A stretch of DNA of 64,000 bases from Saccharopolyspora ipomoeae (GCF_029952525.1 NZ_JASAOF010000009.1:1-64000), one strand, 5' to 3'; positions 34,382-42,853 are shown, counted from the first letter of the stretch. The notes: generated by a model from the sequence alone, not told the origin. Made by a program: numbers and translations.

Positions 34382-34396
34382 GTTGCCTCGTGCAAC
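34382..34396. promoter_or_regulatory. Palindrome GTTGC-N5-GCAAC, possible PucR operator
   Basis: A perfect 5-bp inverted repeat with 5-bp spacing lies just upstream of the E1alpha start in the region that diverges toward the PucR gene. TTGC/GCAA half-sites recur loosely further on (near 34419 and 34456). Confidence 0.45.
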
Positions 34397-34543
34397 AGTG
34401 CAGTTCTCGACTGCTCAGGTTGTTCGCTCTGCCTGCCGCATCCGAGTCCGAGCTGTGCAAGTTGTCCAGCCGGGATCAACCGGTACTCCGTTCGCGTGGC
34501 CCCTGCTGCGCGGCCCTCGGGAGGTCTGGTCGACGATGTCGGC

Positions 34544-36061
34544 ATGGTCAAGCTGGACCGACTGATCAACGTCCTCGGCGGCTACGGGGCGCGGCTGGTG
34601 TGCGCGCCGCGCAGCCGGTCGACCGAGCTGCGCGCGGTCGCGCTGCACGACCCCGGCGAGCAGGTGCCGAGCGGCGACGAGGTGCTGCTCGCGGTCGGCC
34701 TCGACCGGCGCGACGCCGCCGAGCTGCTGGCCCGCACCCGCGCGGTCGTCGTCGTGTTCCGGCTCGACGAGCTCGACGCCGAGGCCCTGGAGCTCGCCCG
34801 GGAGCGGGAGGTCGCGGTGCTGCTGGTCGACCCCGCCGTGTCGTGGGGCCAGCTCGCCGGGGTGATCTACGGGCTCGTGCTGGAGGGGCGCGAGACCGAG
34901 GCCGGGCGCGGGCCCACGGACCTGTTCGCGCTGGCCGACGCCCTGGCCGAGTCGGTGGGCGGCCCGGTCACCATCGAGGACCACCGCTCCGGCGTGCTCG
35001 CCTACTCGCAGCGCCAGGAGAGCGCCGACCAGGCCCGGCTGGAGACCATCCTGGGCAGGCGCGTGCCGGAGGGCATCCGCCGGGAACTCGTCGAGCGCGG
35101 CGTGTTCCGGCACCTCGCGGCCTCCGACGAGCCGCTGTTCGTCGAGCCCTCCGGCGCCCGCCAGGGCCGGGCCGTGGTGGCGGTGCGGGCGGGCAAGGCG
35201 CTGCTCGGGTCGATCTGGGTGGGCACCTCCGCGCCGCTGGACGCCGAGCGGCAGGCCGCGCTGGTGCAGGCGTCCCGCACGGCGGCGGCGCACCTGCTGC
35301 GCACCCGCGCGAGCGCCGACCTGGAGCGGCAGGTCGAATCGGACCTGGTGATCGGCCTGGTCGAGGGCCACCCCGACGTCGCGACCGCGGTGAGCCGCCT
35401 CGGTTTCCGCGGCGAGACGTTCCGCGTGGTGGCCGTGCAGGCGCACAACCGGGGCGAGCACGACTCGGCGGCGCTGCTGGTCTTCGAACTGGCCACGGTG
35501 GGTTTCGGCTGGTCGCGGCCGGGACGCAGCGCCCTGTTCGCCAACACCGTCTACACGATCCTGCCGCACGACGACGGTGCTGCGGCGCGCGAGTGGGTGC
35601 GCTCGCTGGCGCGCGAGATGCCCGGTGGGGTCGAGGTCTTCGCCGGGATCGGCGGCCCGGCCGGGCCCGACGGGCTCGTCGACAGCCGCCGCGAGGCCGA
35701 CGAGAGCCTGGCGGTGCACGCCGCGAAACCGGCCGGCTCGGCGGCGGTCGTCTACGACGAGTCCTGGCACGAGATCCTGCTGCGCCGCCTCCAGCACGTC
35801 GCCGCGAGCGGCCGCGCACCCGAGCGCGGTCCGGTGGCGCGGCTGCGGGAGCACGACCGGGAGCAGGGCAGCAGGCTGGTCGCGACGCTGCGGGCCTGGC
35901 TGGAGGTGCAGGGAGACCTCGGCGCCGCCGCCGCGCGCCTGGAGATCCACCCCAACACCGTCCGCAACCGGATGCGCAAGGTCGCCGAGGTCGGTGCGCT
36001 GGACCTCGACGAACCGGACACCCGGCTCGCGCTGATCATCGCCCTGGCCGCCGAGCCGTAG
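34544..36061 (+). CDS. PucR-family transcriptional regulator
   Basis: A 505-residue regulator. The N-terminal PucR domain (about 1-120; LDRLINVLGGYGARLVCAP opens it) senses a small molecule, a GAF/CdaR-like middle follows, and the C-terminal helix-turn-helix (LEIHPNTVRNRMRKVAE) binds DNA. Known relatives activate alanine, proline, GABA or purine catabolic genes in response to the substrate. It lies between the 2-oxoacid dehydrogenase operon and the DadA-type gene (99 bp downstream), so it probably controls both. The ATG at 34544 has no close ribosome site; the start is moderately certain. Confidence 0.9.
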   Translation: MVKLDRLINVLGGYGARLVCAPRSRSTELRAVALHDPGEQVPSGDEVLLAVGLDRRDAAELLARTRAVVVVFRLDELDAEALELAREREVAVLLVDPAVSWGQLAGVIYGLVLEGRETEAGRGPTDLFALADALAESVGGPVTIEDHRSGVLAYSQRQESADQARLETILGRRVPEGIRRELVERGVFRHLAASDEPLFVEPSGARQGRAVVAVRAGKALLGSIWVGTSAPLDAERQAALVQASRTAAAHLLRTRASADLERQVESDLVIGLVEGHPDVATAVSRLGFRGETFRVVAVQAHNRGEHDSAALLVFELATVGFGWSRPGRSALFANTVYTILPHDDGAAAREWVRSLAREMPGGVEVFAGIGGPAGPDGLVDSRREADESLAVHAAKPAGSAAVVYDESWHEILLRRLQHVAASGRAPERGPVARLREHDREQGSRLVATLRAWLEVQGDLGAAAARLEIHPNTVRNRMRKVAEVGALDLDEPDTRLALIIALAAEP

Positions 36062-36159
36062 TGGGTTCGGCACAACCGCGGTCGACTCGGTTGTGCCGAA
36101 TCCACAGCGCTCCGGGCGCCGTCGTCGCGCATGCTTCGAGGCGACGAACAGGAGTGAGC

Positions 36160-37392
36160 ATGGGTTCTGCAGCGGGCGCGCCGCGCACGGCCGTGGTGGT
36201 GGGTGCGGGCGCGGTCGGGCTGTCGACGGCCTGGTTCCTGCAGGAACGCGGCGTCGAGGTGACGGTGGTGGACCGGCGCGGGGTCGCGGCCGGGGCGTCG
36301 TGGGGCAACGCGGGCTACCTGGCCCCGGCGTTCTGCGTCCCGCTGCCCGAACCGGAGGTGCTGCGCTACGGCCTGCGCTCGCTGTTCGACCCCGCCGCGC
36401 CGCTGTTCGTGCCCAAGACCGTCGACACCGGGCTGTGGCGGTTCCTGGCGGGTTTCGCGCGCCGGTGCACGCGCGGTCGGTGGCAGCGGTCGATGCGGGC
36501 GCTGGTCGGGCTCAACGCCGACTGCCTGGACGCCTTCGACGAGCTGGCCCGGGGCGGCGTGGACGTCCGGACGCGGGAAGGCCCGGTCGTGGCGGCGTTC
36601 GAGGACCCCGCCCAGTCCGGCGTGCTGCGCGACGAGTTCGAACGCACCGGCCAGGGGACCCGGTACCTGGAATCCGACCGCAGCGAGGTGCCGCAGCTGT
36701 CGTCCCGGGTGCGCACGGTGCTGCGCATCGAGGACCAGCGCCACGTCGACCCCGGCGAGTTCACCCGCGCGCTGGCGGCGGCCGTGGAGGAGCGCGGCGG
36801 GAAGATCCACACCGGGTTCACCGCCCGGGACGTGGTCCGCGACGGCGGTCGGGTGCTGGTGCGCTCCGACCGGGGCGACCAGGTCTCGGGGTCGGTCGTC
36901 GTGCTGGCCACCGGGGCGTGGCTGCCGGAGCTGGCGGCCTCGGTCGGCGTGCGGCGGGACGTCCGCGCGGGGCGCGGGTACTCGTTCACGGTCCCGACCG
37001 AGGAGGCCGTGCCGTGCCCGATCTACCTGCCCGCCGCGCGCGTGGCCTGCACTCCCTACCAGGGGGCGCTGCGGGTGGCGGGCACGATGGAGTTCCGCTC
37101 CCCGGACGCCGCGCTGGACCGCGCGCGGATCGAGGCGATCGTGCGCTCGGCGAGCCCGCTGCTGCGCGGCGTCGACTGGGAGAACCGGCGCGACGAGTGG
37201 GTCGGGCCCCGGCCGGTCACGGTCGACGGGCTGCCGCTGATCGGTGCCTCGGCGATGCCGGGCGTGCACGTCGCCGGAGGTCACGGCATGTGGGGGCTCA
37301 CGCTCGGGCCGATCACCGGGCGGTTGCTGTCCGAGCAGATCGTCACCGGCGAGCGCCCCTCGGCGCTGCTGCCTTTCAACCCCCTGCGATGA
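36160..37392 (+). CDS. DadA-type FAD-dependent amino acid oxidoreductase
   Basis: A 410-residue DAO-fold flavoprotein. VVVGAGAVGLSTAWFLQERG is the FAD site, AAGASWGNAGYLAP the second conserved stretch typical of D-amino acid dehydrogenase (DadA), and GGHGMWGLTLGPITGRLL the C-terminal FAD contact. It oxidises an amino or imino acid to a 2-oxoacid and ammonia. AGGAG precedes the ATG at 36160. The divergent 2-oxoacid dehydrogenase could take over the product, giving a route from amino acid to acyl-CoA under PucR control. The true substrate (D-alanine, a bulky D-amino acid, or hydroxyproline) is not determinable. Confidence 0.87.
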   Translation: MGSAAGAPRTAVVVGAGAVGLSTAWFLQERGVEVTVVDRRGVAAGASWGNAGYLAPAFCVPLPEPEVLRYGLRSLFDPAAPLFVPKTVDTGLWRFLAGFARRCTRGRWQRSMRALVGLNADCLDAFDELARGGVDVRTREGPVVAAFEDPAQSGVLRDEFERTGQGTRYLESDRSEVPQLSSRVRTVLRIEDQRHVDPGEFTRALAAAVEERGGKIHTGFTARDVVRDGGRVLVRSDRGDQVSGSVVVLATGAWLPELAASVGVRRDVRAGRGYSFTVPTEEAVPCPIYLPAARVACTPYQGALRVAGTMEFRSPDAALDRARIEAIVRSASPLLRGVDWENRRDEWVGPRPVTVDGLPLIGASAMPGVHVAGGHGMWGLTLGPITGRLLSEQIVTGERPSALLPFNPLR

Positions 37393-37550
37393 CGGGCGGG
37401 CTGTCGGAGTCCGAGCGCGGTGAACTCGACCGGTTGCGCAAGGAGAACCGGTTGCTGCGCGTGGAGAAGGAGATGCTGCTGCGGATCGCCCGGGAGTACG
37501 CCCTGGAGCGAATCCCGCTGCCCGATCAGGAGAACGGGAGGTTCCCATGA
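37389..37550 (+). CDS. 53-residue coiled-coil microprotein, IS3 OrfA tail-like
   Basis: The ATG overlaps the dadA-like stop (ATGA) and the stop overlaps the next start (ATGA), so it is embedded in an operon. The residues SESERGELDRLRKENRLLRV and on form an amphipathic leucine-zipper helix strongly resembling the C-terminal zipper of IS3-family OrfA transposases (..EELxRLRxENxxLRxExEIL..). No helix-turn-helix, OrfB or IS ends are near. It is either a domesticated fragment used as a dimerisation microprotein or a convergent coiled coil. Confidence 0.6.
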   Translation: MTGGLSESERGELDRLRKENRLLRVEKEMLLRIAREYALERIPLPDQENGRFP

Positions 37551-37651
37551 TGGAGTGGTGCCAGTTCGGTCTGGCCGTGTGCGCTTTCGGCCTGCTGGGG
37601 CTGAACCACTGGCTGACCCGGCGCGCCCACGGCCTGCGCGAACGCCGCTGA
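37547..37651 (+). CDS. 34-residue single-span membrane microprotein
   Basis: A very short frame with GGGAGG six bases before its ATG, coupled to the preceding microprotein by ATGA. It encodes a hydrophobic segment (WCQFGLAVCAFGLLGLNHWL) followed by a basic end (TRRAHGLRERR), which predicts one membrane helix with the C terminus inside. No family is recognised. Its tight coupling to the DadA-type gene suggests a membrane anchor or a small subunit of a transporter or dehydrogenase complex. Support is the ribosome site, coupling and composition. Confidence 0.6.
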   Translation: MMEWCQFGLAVCAFGLLGLNHWLTRRAHGLRERR

Positions 37652-37703
37652 CGCGCGCCCGGTTCGTCGGGTCTGGAGCCGGGGCCGCTGCGCGACGTGC
37701 TAA

Positions 37704-37734
37704 CTTGGACTAAGTCGCATGACTTAAATCCAAG
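37704..37734. promoter_or_regulatory. Extended inverted repeat upstream of the BVMO gene
   Basis: CTTGGACTAAGTC (37704-37716) and GACTTAAATCCAAG (37721-37734) flank a GCAT centre; the inner arms TAAGTC/GACTTA and outer arms CTTGG/CCAAG are perfect. It looks like a TetR- or MarR-type operator 44 bp before the gene, but no regulator of these classes is adjacent. Confidence 0.65.
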
Positions 37735-37778
37735 GCGACGCGCTGCCCCGGGGTGGGCGCGCAGCGAGAAAGGCCGCG

Positions 37779-39575
37779 ATGTCGACTCCTCCGATCCCCG
37801 AGTTCTCCGACGCCGAGGTCGCCGAGCTGCGCGAGCGCTACCGCGCGGAGCGCGAGCGCCGCGTCCGGCCCGACGGCGCCGCGCAGTACCGGCGGGCGGA
37901 GGGCGGCTTCGGCTACTACGCCGAGGACCCGTACGCGGAGGAGATCACCCGGGAACCGCTCGACGACCGGGTCGACGCGATCGTGCTCGGCGGCGGGTTC
38001 GGCGGCCTGTGCGCGGCGGCGCGGCTGCGCCAGCGCGGAGTCGAGCGGATCCGGATCGTCGAGAAGGGCGGCGATTTCGGCGGCACCTGGTACTGGAACC
38101 GCTACCCGGGCATCCACTGCGACATCGAGTCCTACGTGTACCTCCCGCTGCTGGAGGAGGTCGGGTACGTGCCGCGGTGGAAGTACTCGCCGGGCGAGGA
38201 GATCCGGCAGCACGCGAGGGCGATCGGGCGCACCTTCGACCTCTACTGCGACGCCTGCTTCCAGACCGGCGTCACCGAGCTCCGCTGGGACGACGGCGAG
38301 TGGGTCGTGCGCACCGACCGCGGCGACGCGATGCGGGCGACCTACGTGGTGGTCTCCAACGGCACCCTGGACCACCCGAAACTGCCCGGGATTCCCGGGA
38401 TCGAGACCTTCCGGGGGCACACGTTCCACACCAGCCGGTGGGACTACGGCTACACCGGGGGAGGACCGGACGGCGGTCTGACCGGGCTGGCCGACAAGCG
38501 GGTCGCGATCATCGGCACCGGGGCCACGGCGATCCAGGTCGTGCCGCACGTCGCGCGAGATGCCCGGGAACTCCTGGTGTTCCAGCGCACGCCGTCCTCC
38601 GTGGACGTCCGCGACAACCGCCCGACCGATCCGGAGTGGGCCGCCTCGCTGCAGCCCGGCTGGCACGCGCGGCGGCGGGAGAACTTCCAGGCCGCGGTGA
38701 CCGGGCAGCCGGTGGAGGACGACCTGGTCGACGACGCGTGGACGGCCAGTGCCCCCGTGCTCGGCAAGATCATCTCGACCGACGCCCGCGCCGACCGGGA
38801 CGCCGACGAGTGGGAGCGGGCCGAGGAGCTGCTGGACTTCGCCAAGATGAACCGGCTGCGCGCTCGCGTCGAGCAGGTCGTGGACGATCCGGCCACCGCC
38901 GAGCTGCTCAAGCCCTGGTACCGCTACGGCTGCAAGCGGCCCACCTTCAGCGACGAGTACCTGACGGCGTTCAACCGGGACACCGTCACCCTCGTCGACA
39001 CCGCCGATTCCGGTGGCGTGGAGCGGTTCACCGAGACCGGCCTGGTCGTCGGCGGCCGGGAGTACGAAGTGGACTGCGTGATCTTCGCGACCGGATTCGA
39101 GGTCGGCAAGTCCGACGTCATGACCGGACGGCTGCCGGTTCACGGCCGCGACGGCACGCGGTTGCTCGACGTCTGGCGCGACCGCGGCGTCCGCACGCTG
39201 CACGGGTTCACCAGCAACGGGTTCCCGAACCTGTTCCACCTGGGGCCGCTGCAGAACGCGCCGTCGGTGAACTACGCGCACGTCCTCGACGAGCAGGCGA
39301 TCCACGTCGCCGAGGTCGTCGCCGAAGCCCGCAGGCGCGGTGTGAAGACGGTGGAACCCACCGCTGACGCCGAGATCGAATGGGTGGAGACGATCACGGC
39401 GTCCTCCCCGGACCGAGCCTGGTTCGACGCCGAGTGCACCCCCGGCTACTACAACAACGAGGGATCGGCTCGCCCCCGGATCACCTTCGCCGCGGGACCG
39501 GCCGCGTTCCAGCGGCTCCTGCGCGAGTGGCGATCCGGGGACGGCATCAACGACGTCCTCGGCGACGCGGGCTGA
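37779..39575 (+). CDS. Baeyer-Villiger monooxygenase
   Basis: A 598-residue type I BVMO that inserts oxygen beside a ketone using FAD and NADPH. GGGFGGLCAAARLRQ (about residue 70) binds FAD, the BVMO fingerprint F-x-G-x3-H-x3-W-D occurs as FRGHTFHTSRWDY (residues 211-223), and GTGATA is the NADPH Rossmann turn. The N-terminal extension of about 65 residues before the FAD motif resembles that of larger cyclic-ketone and steroid BVMOs. It is a single gene with its own operator-like inverted repeat. The substrate is unknown; cyclic or long-chain ketones are usual. It ends one base from the convergent amidohydrolase stop. Confidence 0.92.
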   Translation: MSTPPIPEFSDAEVAELRERYRAERERRVRPDGAAQYRRAEGGFGYYAEDPYAEEITREPLDDRVDAIVLGGGFGGLCAAARLRQRGVERIRIVEKGGDFGGTWYWNRYPGIHCDIESYVYLPLLEEVGYVPRWKYSPGEEIRQHARAIGRTFDLYCDACFQTGVTELRWDDGEWVVRTDRGDAMRATYVVVSNGTLDHPKLPGIPGIETFRGHTFHTSRWDYGYTGGGPDGGLTGLADKRVAIIGTGATAIQVVPHVARDARELLVFQRTPSSVDVRDNRPTDPEWAASLQPGWHARRRENFQAAVTGQPVEDDLVDDAWTASAPVLGKIISTDARADRDADEWERAEELLDFAKMNRLRARVEQVVDDPATAELLKPWYRYGCKRPTFSDEYLTAFNRDTVTLVDTADSGGVERFTETGLVVGGREYEVDCVIFATGFEVGKSDVMTGRLPVHGRDGTRLLDVWRDRGVRTLHGFTSNGFPNLFHLGPLQNAPSVNYAHVLDEQAIHVAEVVAEARRRGVKTVEPTADAEIEWVETITASSPDRAWFDAECTPGYYNNEGSARPRITFAAGPAAFQRLLREWRSGDGINDVLGDAG

Positions 39576-39576
39576 T

Positions 39577-40755
39577 TCAGCGCACCTCGCCGTCGCGCGC
39601 CACGACGCGGCCGGCGTGCACGACCACGTCCGGCCGAGGCGTGTCCACCACGATCTGCGGGAGGCATTCGCCGCGCACCAGCAGGAAATCGGCCGGCGAA
39701 CCCGGTGTGAAGTCGACGCGGGGCAGGTTCATGACGTCCGCGCTGTCGTCGGCCGCCACGCGGTAGCAGTCGGCCAGCTCCTCGTCGGTGCGGGCGCCGG
39801 TGATCCAGCCCAGCTGGTGGACCCGGTGGAGCATGTCGGCGTCGCCGAACGGGCTCCACGCGTCGCGGACCCCGTCGGTGCCCAGGCCCACCCGCACGCC
39901 GTGCTCGCGCAGCCGGGCGACCGGCAGCACCCGCGTCTCGGAGGGCGCCACCGTCGTCAGCGAGATGTCGAGATCGACCATCGCGGAGGCGATCTCGTCG
40001 AACTCGCGGTCCGGGAGCCCGGGCAGGCCGAAGACGTGGCTGACGGTGACCTTGCCCCGCAACGCCAGTGCGCGGGTGCGGTCGATGACGGCGCGCAGCG
40101 TCGTCGTCCCGGCCTCCCCGCGATCGTGCAGGTGCAGGTCGACGCCCACCGCGTGCCGATCGGCGAGGTCGAAGACGAGGTCCAGCTGCTCGTCGAGGGC
40201 GTGGTCGAAGCCGACCGGGTCGATGCCGCCGACCACGTCGATCGCACCCGTGCGCGCGGCTTCCTCCAGCAGTTCCCGGGTGCCGGGAGCGCGCAGGACG
40301 CCGTGCTGGGGGAACGCCACGATCTCGACGTCGAGCGCGTGCCGCAGCCGGTCGCGGGCCTGCGCGACGCCGTCGAGGCAGGCCAGGTCGTAGGCCGGTG
40401 CCACGTCGGCGTGCGCCCGCATCGCGCGGGTGCCGCGTGTGACGGCGTGGGTCATCAGGCCGAGGGACCGCTCGGCGACCGCGCGGGGCTGGCTGCGGAA
40501 GAGCTCGGCGTCCTGCTCGCAGTGGTCGGCGATGCCCTTGGCGGGCCTGCGCGACACCCACGGCCCGCCCCAGGTGGTCTTGTCGGGGTGGATGTGGGCG
40601 TTGACCAGCGCCGGGAGCGCGATCCGGCCGTCGGCGTCGACGACCTCGGCATCGGCGGGGACGGGGCCGTCGGTGAACCGGCCGTCGACGACGGCGAGGT
40701 CCGTGGGCGAGTCCGCCCCGGAGGGGCGGACGTTGCGGACGACGAGGGAGTGCAT
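39577..40755 (-). CDS. Cytosine deaminase-like amidohydrolase
   Basis: A 392-residue metal-dependent hydrolase of the CodA-like branch. NAHIHPDKTTWGGPW holds the HxH ligands, LHLHDRGEAG and SHVFGLPG the following histidine and glutamate region, and GTDGVRDAWSPFG the metal/catalytic aspartate. These enzymes deaminate cytosine, isoguanine or related heterocycles or cyclic ureas. GGAGG precedes the ATG at 40755. It is 20 bp behind the exported amidohydrolase gene, so the two form an operon: the exported protein may liberate a molecule that this cytoplasmic enzyme processes. Confidence 0.87.
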   Translation of the reverse strand: MHSLVVRNVRPSGADSPTDLAVVDGRFTDGPVPADAEVVDADGRIALPALVNAHIHPDKTTWGGPWVSRRPAKGIADHCEQDAELFRSQPRAVAERSLGLMTHAVTRGTRAMRAHADVAPAYDLACLDGVAQARDRLRHALDVEIVAFPQHGVLRAPGTRELLEEAARTGAIDVVGGIDPVGFDHALDEQLDLVFDLADRHAVGVDLHLHDRGEAGTTTLRAVIDRTRALALRGKVTVSHVFGLPGLPDREFDEIASAMVDLDISLTTVAPSETRVLPVARLREHGVRVGLGTDGVRDAWSPFGDADMLHRVHQLGWITGARTDEELADCYRVAADDSADVMNLPRVDFTPGSPADFLLVRGECLPQIVVDTPRPDVVVHAGRVVARDGEVR

Positions 40756-40775
40756 CGGGTACCTCCGTTCCGGCG

Positions 40776-42038
40776 TCAGATCGCGACGCCCGTGCGCACG
40801 ACGAGCGACGGCGTCTTCAGCGCGGACACGTCGGCGAGCGGGTCGGCGTCGAGGACGATCGCGTCACCGGCGTAGCCGGGGCGCAGGCGGCCGACCTGCT
40901 TCTCCAGGCCGAGCAGGCGGGCTGCGGAGGTGGTGGCGGTGCGGATCGCGTCGAGCGCGGGCAGCCCGGCTTCGCGCATCAGCTCGACCTCGCGGCCGAC
41001 GGGGTCGACGGTCCCGCCCGAGGAGTCCGTGCCGGCGGCGAGCGGCACCCCGGTCGCGTGGGCCGCGAGCACCGCCTGCTTGAGGATCGGCAGGTAGGTG
41101 CGGCCGCGCTCGGCGAGCACGGGGTCGGGGGAGTCGATCATCCCGGCGATCGCGGTCAGCGTCGGCGTGAAGTACGTGTCGCGCCTGCGCATCTCGTGCA
41201 GGGTGCGCTCGCCGACGAACACGCCGTGCTCCAGCGAGCGGATCCCGGCCGTGACGGCGTCGTGGCAGCCCTGCTCGCTGTAGCTGTGGCAGAGCACGCC
41301 CCTGCCGCCGCGCCGGGCTGCGGCGACGATCTCGGCCAGCTGCTCGTGGGAGTAGACCTGGGTGCGCGGGTCCTGGTCGGGCTTGCCCGCGCGCTCGTTG
41401 ACCCGGGTCTTGATCACGTCGGCGCCCCGCCGGAGGTTGACCTCGACGACCTTGCGCAGCGCCTCGGGCGAGCGCACCCCGTCGTGCAGGCGGGCCAGCG
41501 GCGCGAGGTCCGGATCGGCCAGGACGGTCTCGGCGAGATCCGGGGTGACGAACACGCCCGCCGCCTTCAGGCGCGGGGTGAGCTCGGGCGCCTGCTCGGC
41601 GAGCTCCCGGAGGGCGATGTCCTGGTAGAAGCTGGTCGAGCCGCTGCGGACCGTCGTGACTCCGGCGCGCAGCGCGGCACCGGCCTCGTCGAGGGTGGTC
41701 AGGTGCATGTGCGCGTCGACCAGGCCCGGCATCACCCACTTGCCGGGCACGTCGAGCACCTGCGCGCCCTCGGGAACCCGGACGTCGGCCCCGGCCGCGC
41801 GGACCGCGCCGCCGGTGATGACGACGGTCGCGTTCTCGGTGACCTCCCCGGTCTGCGGGTCGAGCAGGGTGCCGCCTCGGAGGACCAGGTCACCGCCGCG
41901 CGAGGGGGCCGGGCGCTGCGCTGCCGCGGCCGGGGTCGTGAGAGCCGCGCCGCCCACGCCGGCGAGCATCGCCGCACCCGCGAGCACGCCTCGGCGGCTC
42001 AGGCGGTTCGACGGCGGTGGCACGTGGTCGAGGCACAT
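40776..42038 (-). CDS. Tat-exported amidohydrolase (imidazolonepropionase/prolidase-like)
   Basis: A 420-residue secreted metal hydrolase. The N-terminal NRLSRRGVLAGAAMLAGVGG followed by Ala-rich AAAAQ is a twin-arginine signal peptide. The mature protein shows DAHMHL (metal His pair), VIKTRVNERA (candidate carboxylated lysine), CHSYSEQG, LEHGVFVG and GTDSSGG, the ordered ligands of this amidohydrolase branch. Cofactor loading before export fits Tat use. The start at 42038 has AAGGAG upstream; a longer reading would pass through the TTGTATACCAAA operator. The family includes prolidases and carboxypeptidase-like enzymes; the substrate is unknown. Confidence 0.87.
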   Translation of the reverse strand: MCLDHVPPPSNRLSRRGVLAGAAMLAGVGGAALTTPAAAAQRPAPSRGGDLVLRGGTLLDPQTGEVTENATVVITGGAVRAAGADVRVPEGAQVLDVPGKWVMPGLVDAHMHLTTLDEAGAALRAGVTTVRSGSTSFYQDIALRELAEQAPELTPRLKAAGVFVTPDLAETVLADPDLAPLARLHDGVRSPEALRKVVEVNLRRGADVIKTRVNERAGKPDQDPRTQVYSHEQLAEIVAAARRGGRGVLCHSYSEQGCHDAVTAGIRSLEHGVFVGERTLHEMRRRDTYFTPTLTAIAGMIDSPDPVLAERGRTYLPILKQAVLAAHATGVPLAAGTDSSGGTVDPVGREVELMREAGLPALDAIRTATTSAARLLGLEKQVGRLRPGYAGDAIVLDADPLADVSALKTPSLVVRTGVAI

Positions 42039-42070
42039 GCGGGCTCCTTCGGAAGCAGGGAGGTAGGACG

Positions 42071-42094
42071 ACGTGTTTGTATACCAAAGCACGT
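42071..42094. promoter_or_regulatory. GTATAC-centred operator upstream of exported amidohydrolase
   Basis: ACGTG..TTTGTATACCAAA..CACGT is an extended imperfect palindrome around GTATAC (42079-42084), 33 bp upstream of the start at 42038. It resembles GntR/FCD operators (TTGGTATACCAA type), and a GntR gene is next on the same strand. Confidence 0.6.
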
Positions 42095-42167
42095 CGACGC
42101 TGCAATCCTGCTCCGGAAATTGCCGTTGTCATCCCAAAACGGTCGTGGCCGGTGCAGCTGGATCTGT

Positions 42168-42185
42168 CGATTGGTATACCGATCG
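42168..42185. promoter_or_regulatory. Second GTATAC-centred operator, abutting the GntR stop
   Basis: CGATTGGTATACCGATCG has a perfect GGTATACC core (42173-42180) and ends one base before the GntR stop codon at 42186. With the site at 42071 it makes a two-site arrangement about 94 bp apart, in front of the amidohydrolase pair. Confidence 0.6.
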
Positions 42186-42839
42186 TCAGCCGTCCCCGAA
42201 GAGGGAGCGCAGGGCCAGCGACCTGCTGTCGCGCACGTGCAGGAGCGTCGCGGCGGCCGCGGCCTCCTCGTCGCCCGCCGCGATCCGCCGGAACATCTCC
42301 GAGTGCTGAGCCCGCATGTGCGCGGGTTCCTCCCGCATCCCGAACAGCAGCCGCAGCAGCCCGTTGAGCTGCTCCATCGTGCGGGTGAGCAGCGGGTTGC
42401 CCGCCAGATCCACGACGCGTTCGTGGAACGCGGCGTGCGCGGTCACCTCGCGGGCGCCCGCACCGGCCGCGGCCGCGCGCTCGGCGTCGTCCAGGGCCTG
42501 CTCCAGGTCCGCCGCCCGCTCGGGGTCGTCTGCGGTGGCGCGCGCTGCTAGCCGGGACGCCTGCACGGCCAGCGGTTCCCACACCTCGTAGAGGTGGTGC
42601 ACGTCGTCGCGGGTGATCGTGCGGACCCGCACGCCGCTGTTCGGCAGCAGCTCCAGCAGCCCGTCGGCGACCAGCGACCGCAGCGCCTCGCGGACGGGCA
42701 CCCGCGACATGCCCAGCTCCTCGGCCACCTCGCGCTCGACGAGCCGAACTCCCTGCGGGTAGCGGCGGTCGATGATGCGCTCGCGCACGGCTTCCCTCGC
42801 CCGCGCGCTCATCGAGGTGGAGTCGTCGTTCCCGGCCAT
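42186..42839 (-). CDS. GntR/FCD-family regulator
   Basis: A 217-residue regulator. The winged helix reads EREVAEELGMSRVPVREALRSLVADGLLEL; the FCD domain has the metal/ligand histidines in HAAFHERVVDLAGNPLL. It is encoded upstream of, and in line with, the amidohydrolase pair, separated by 147 bp containing two GTATAC palindromes. It is probably a repressor relieved by the amidohydrolase substrate or product. A strong terminator lies 15 bp before its start and protects it from read-through of the lipase gene. Confidence 0.9.
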   Translation of the reverse strand: MAGNDDSTSMSARAREAVRERIIDRRYPQGVRLVEREVAEELGMSRVPVREALRSLVADGLLELLPNSGVRVRTITRDDVHHLYEVWEPLAVQASRLAARATADDPERAADLEQALDDAERAAAAGAGAREVTAHAAFHERVVDLAGNPLLTRTMEQLNGLLRLLFGMREEPAHMRAQHSEMFRRIAAGDEEAAAAATLLHVRDSRSLALRSLFGDG

Positions 42840-42853
42840 CCGCTCAGGATAGG

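Noticed and set aside
37389-37550. Remnant of a complete IS3 insertion sequence
   Set aside because: No OrfB fragment, terminal inverted repeats or target duplication could be found, and the frame is precisely coupled to both neighbours.
37681-37778. Phage or integrase attachment site at the inverted repeat before the BVMO gene
   Set aside because: No integrase, tRNA gene or duplicated core sequence is near; an operator explains the symmetry better.
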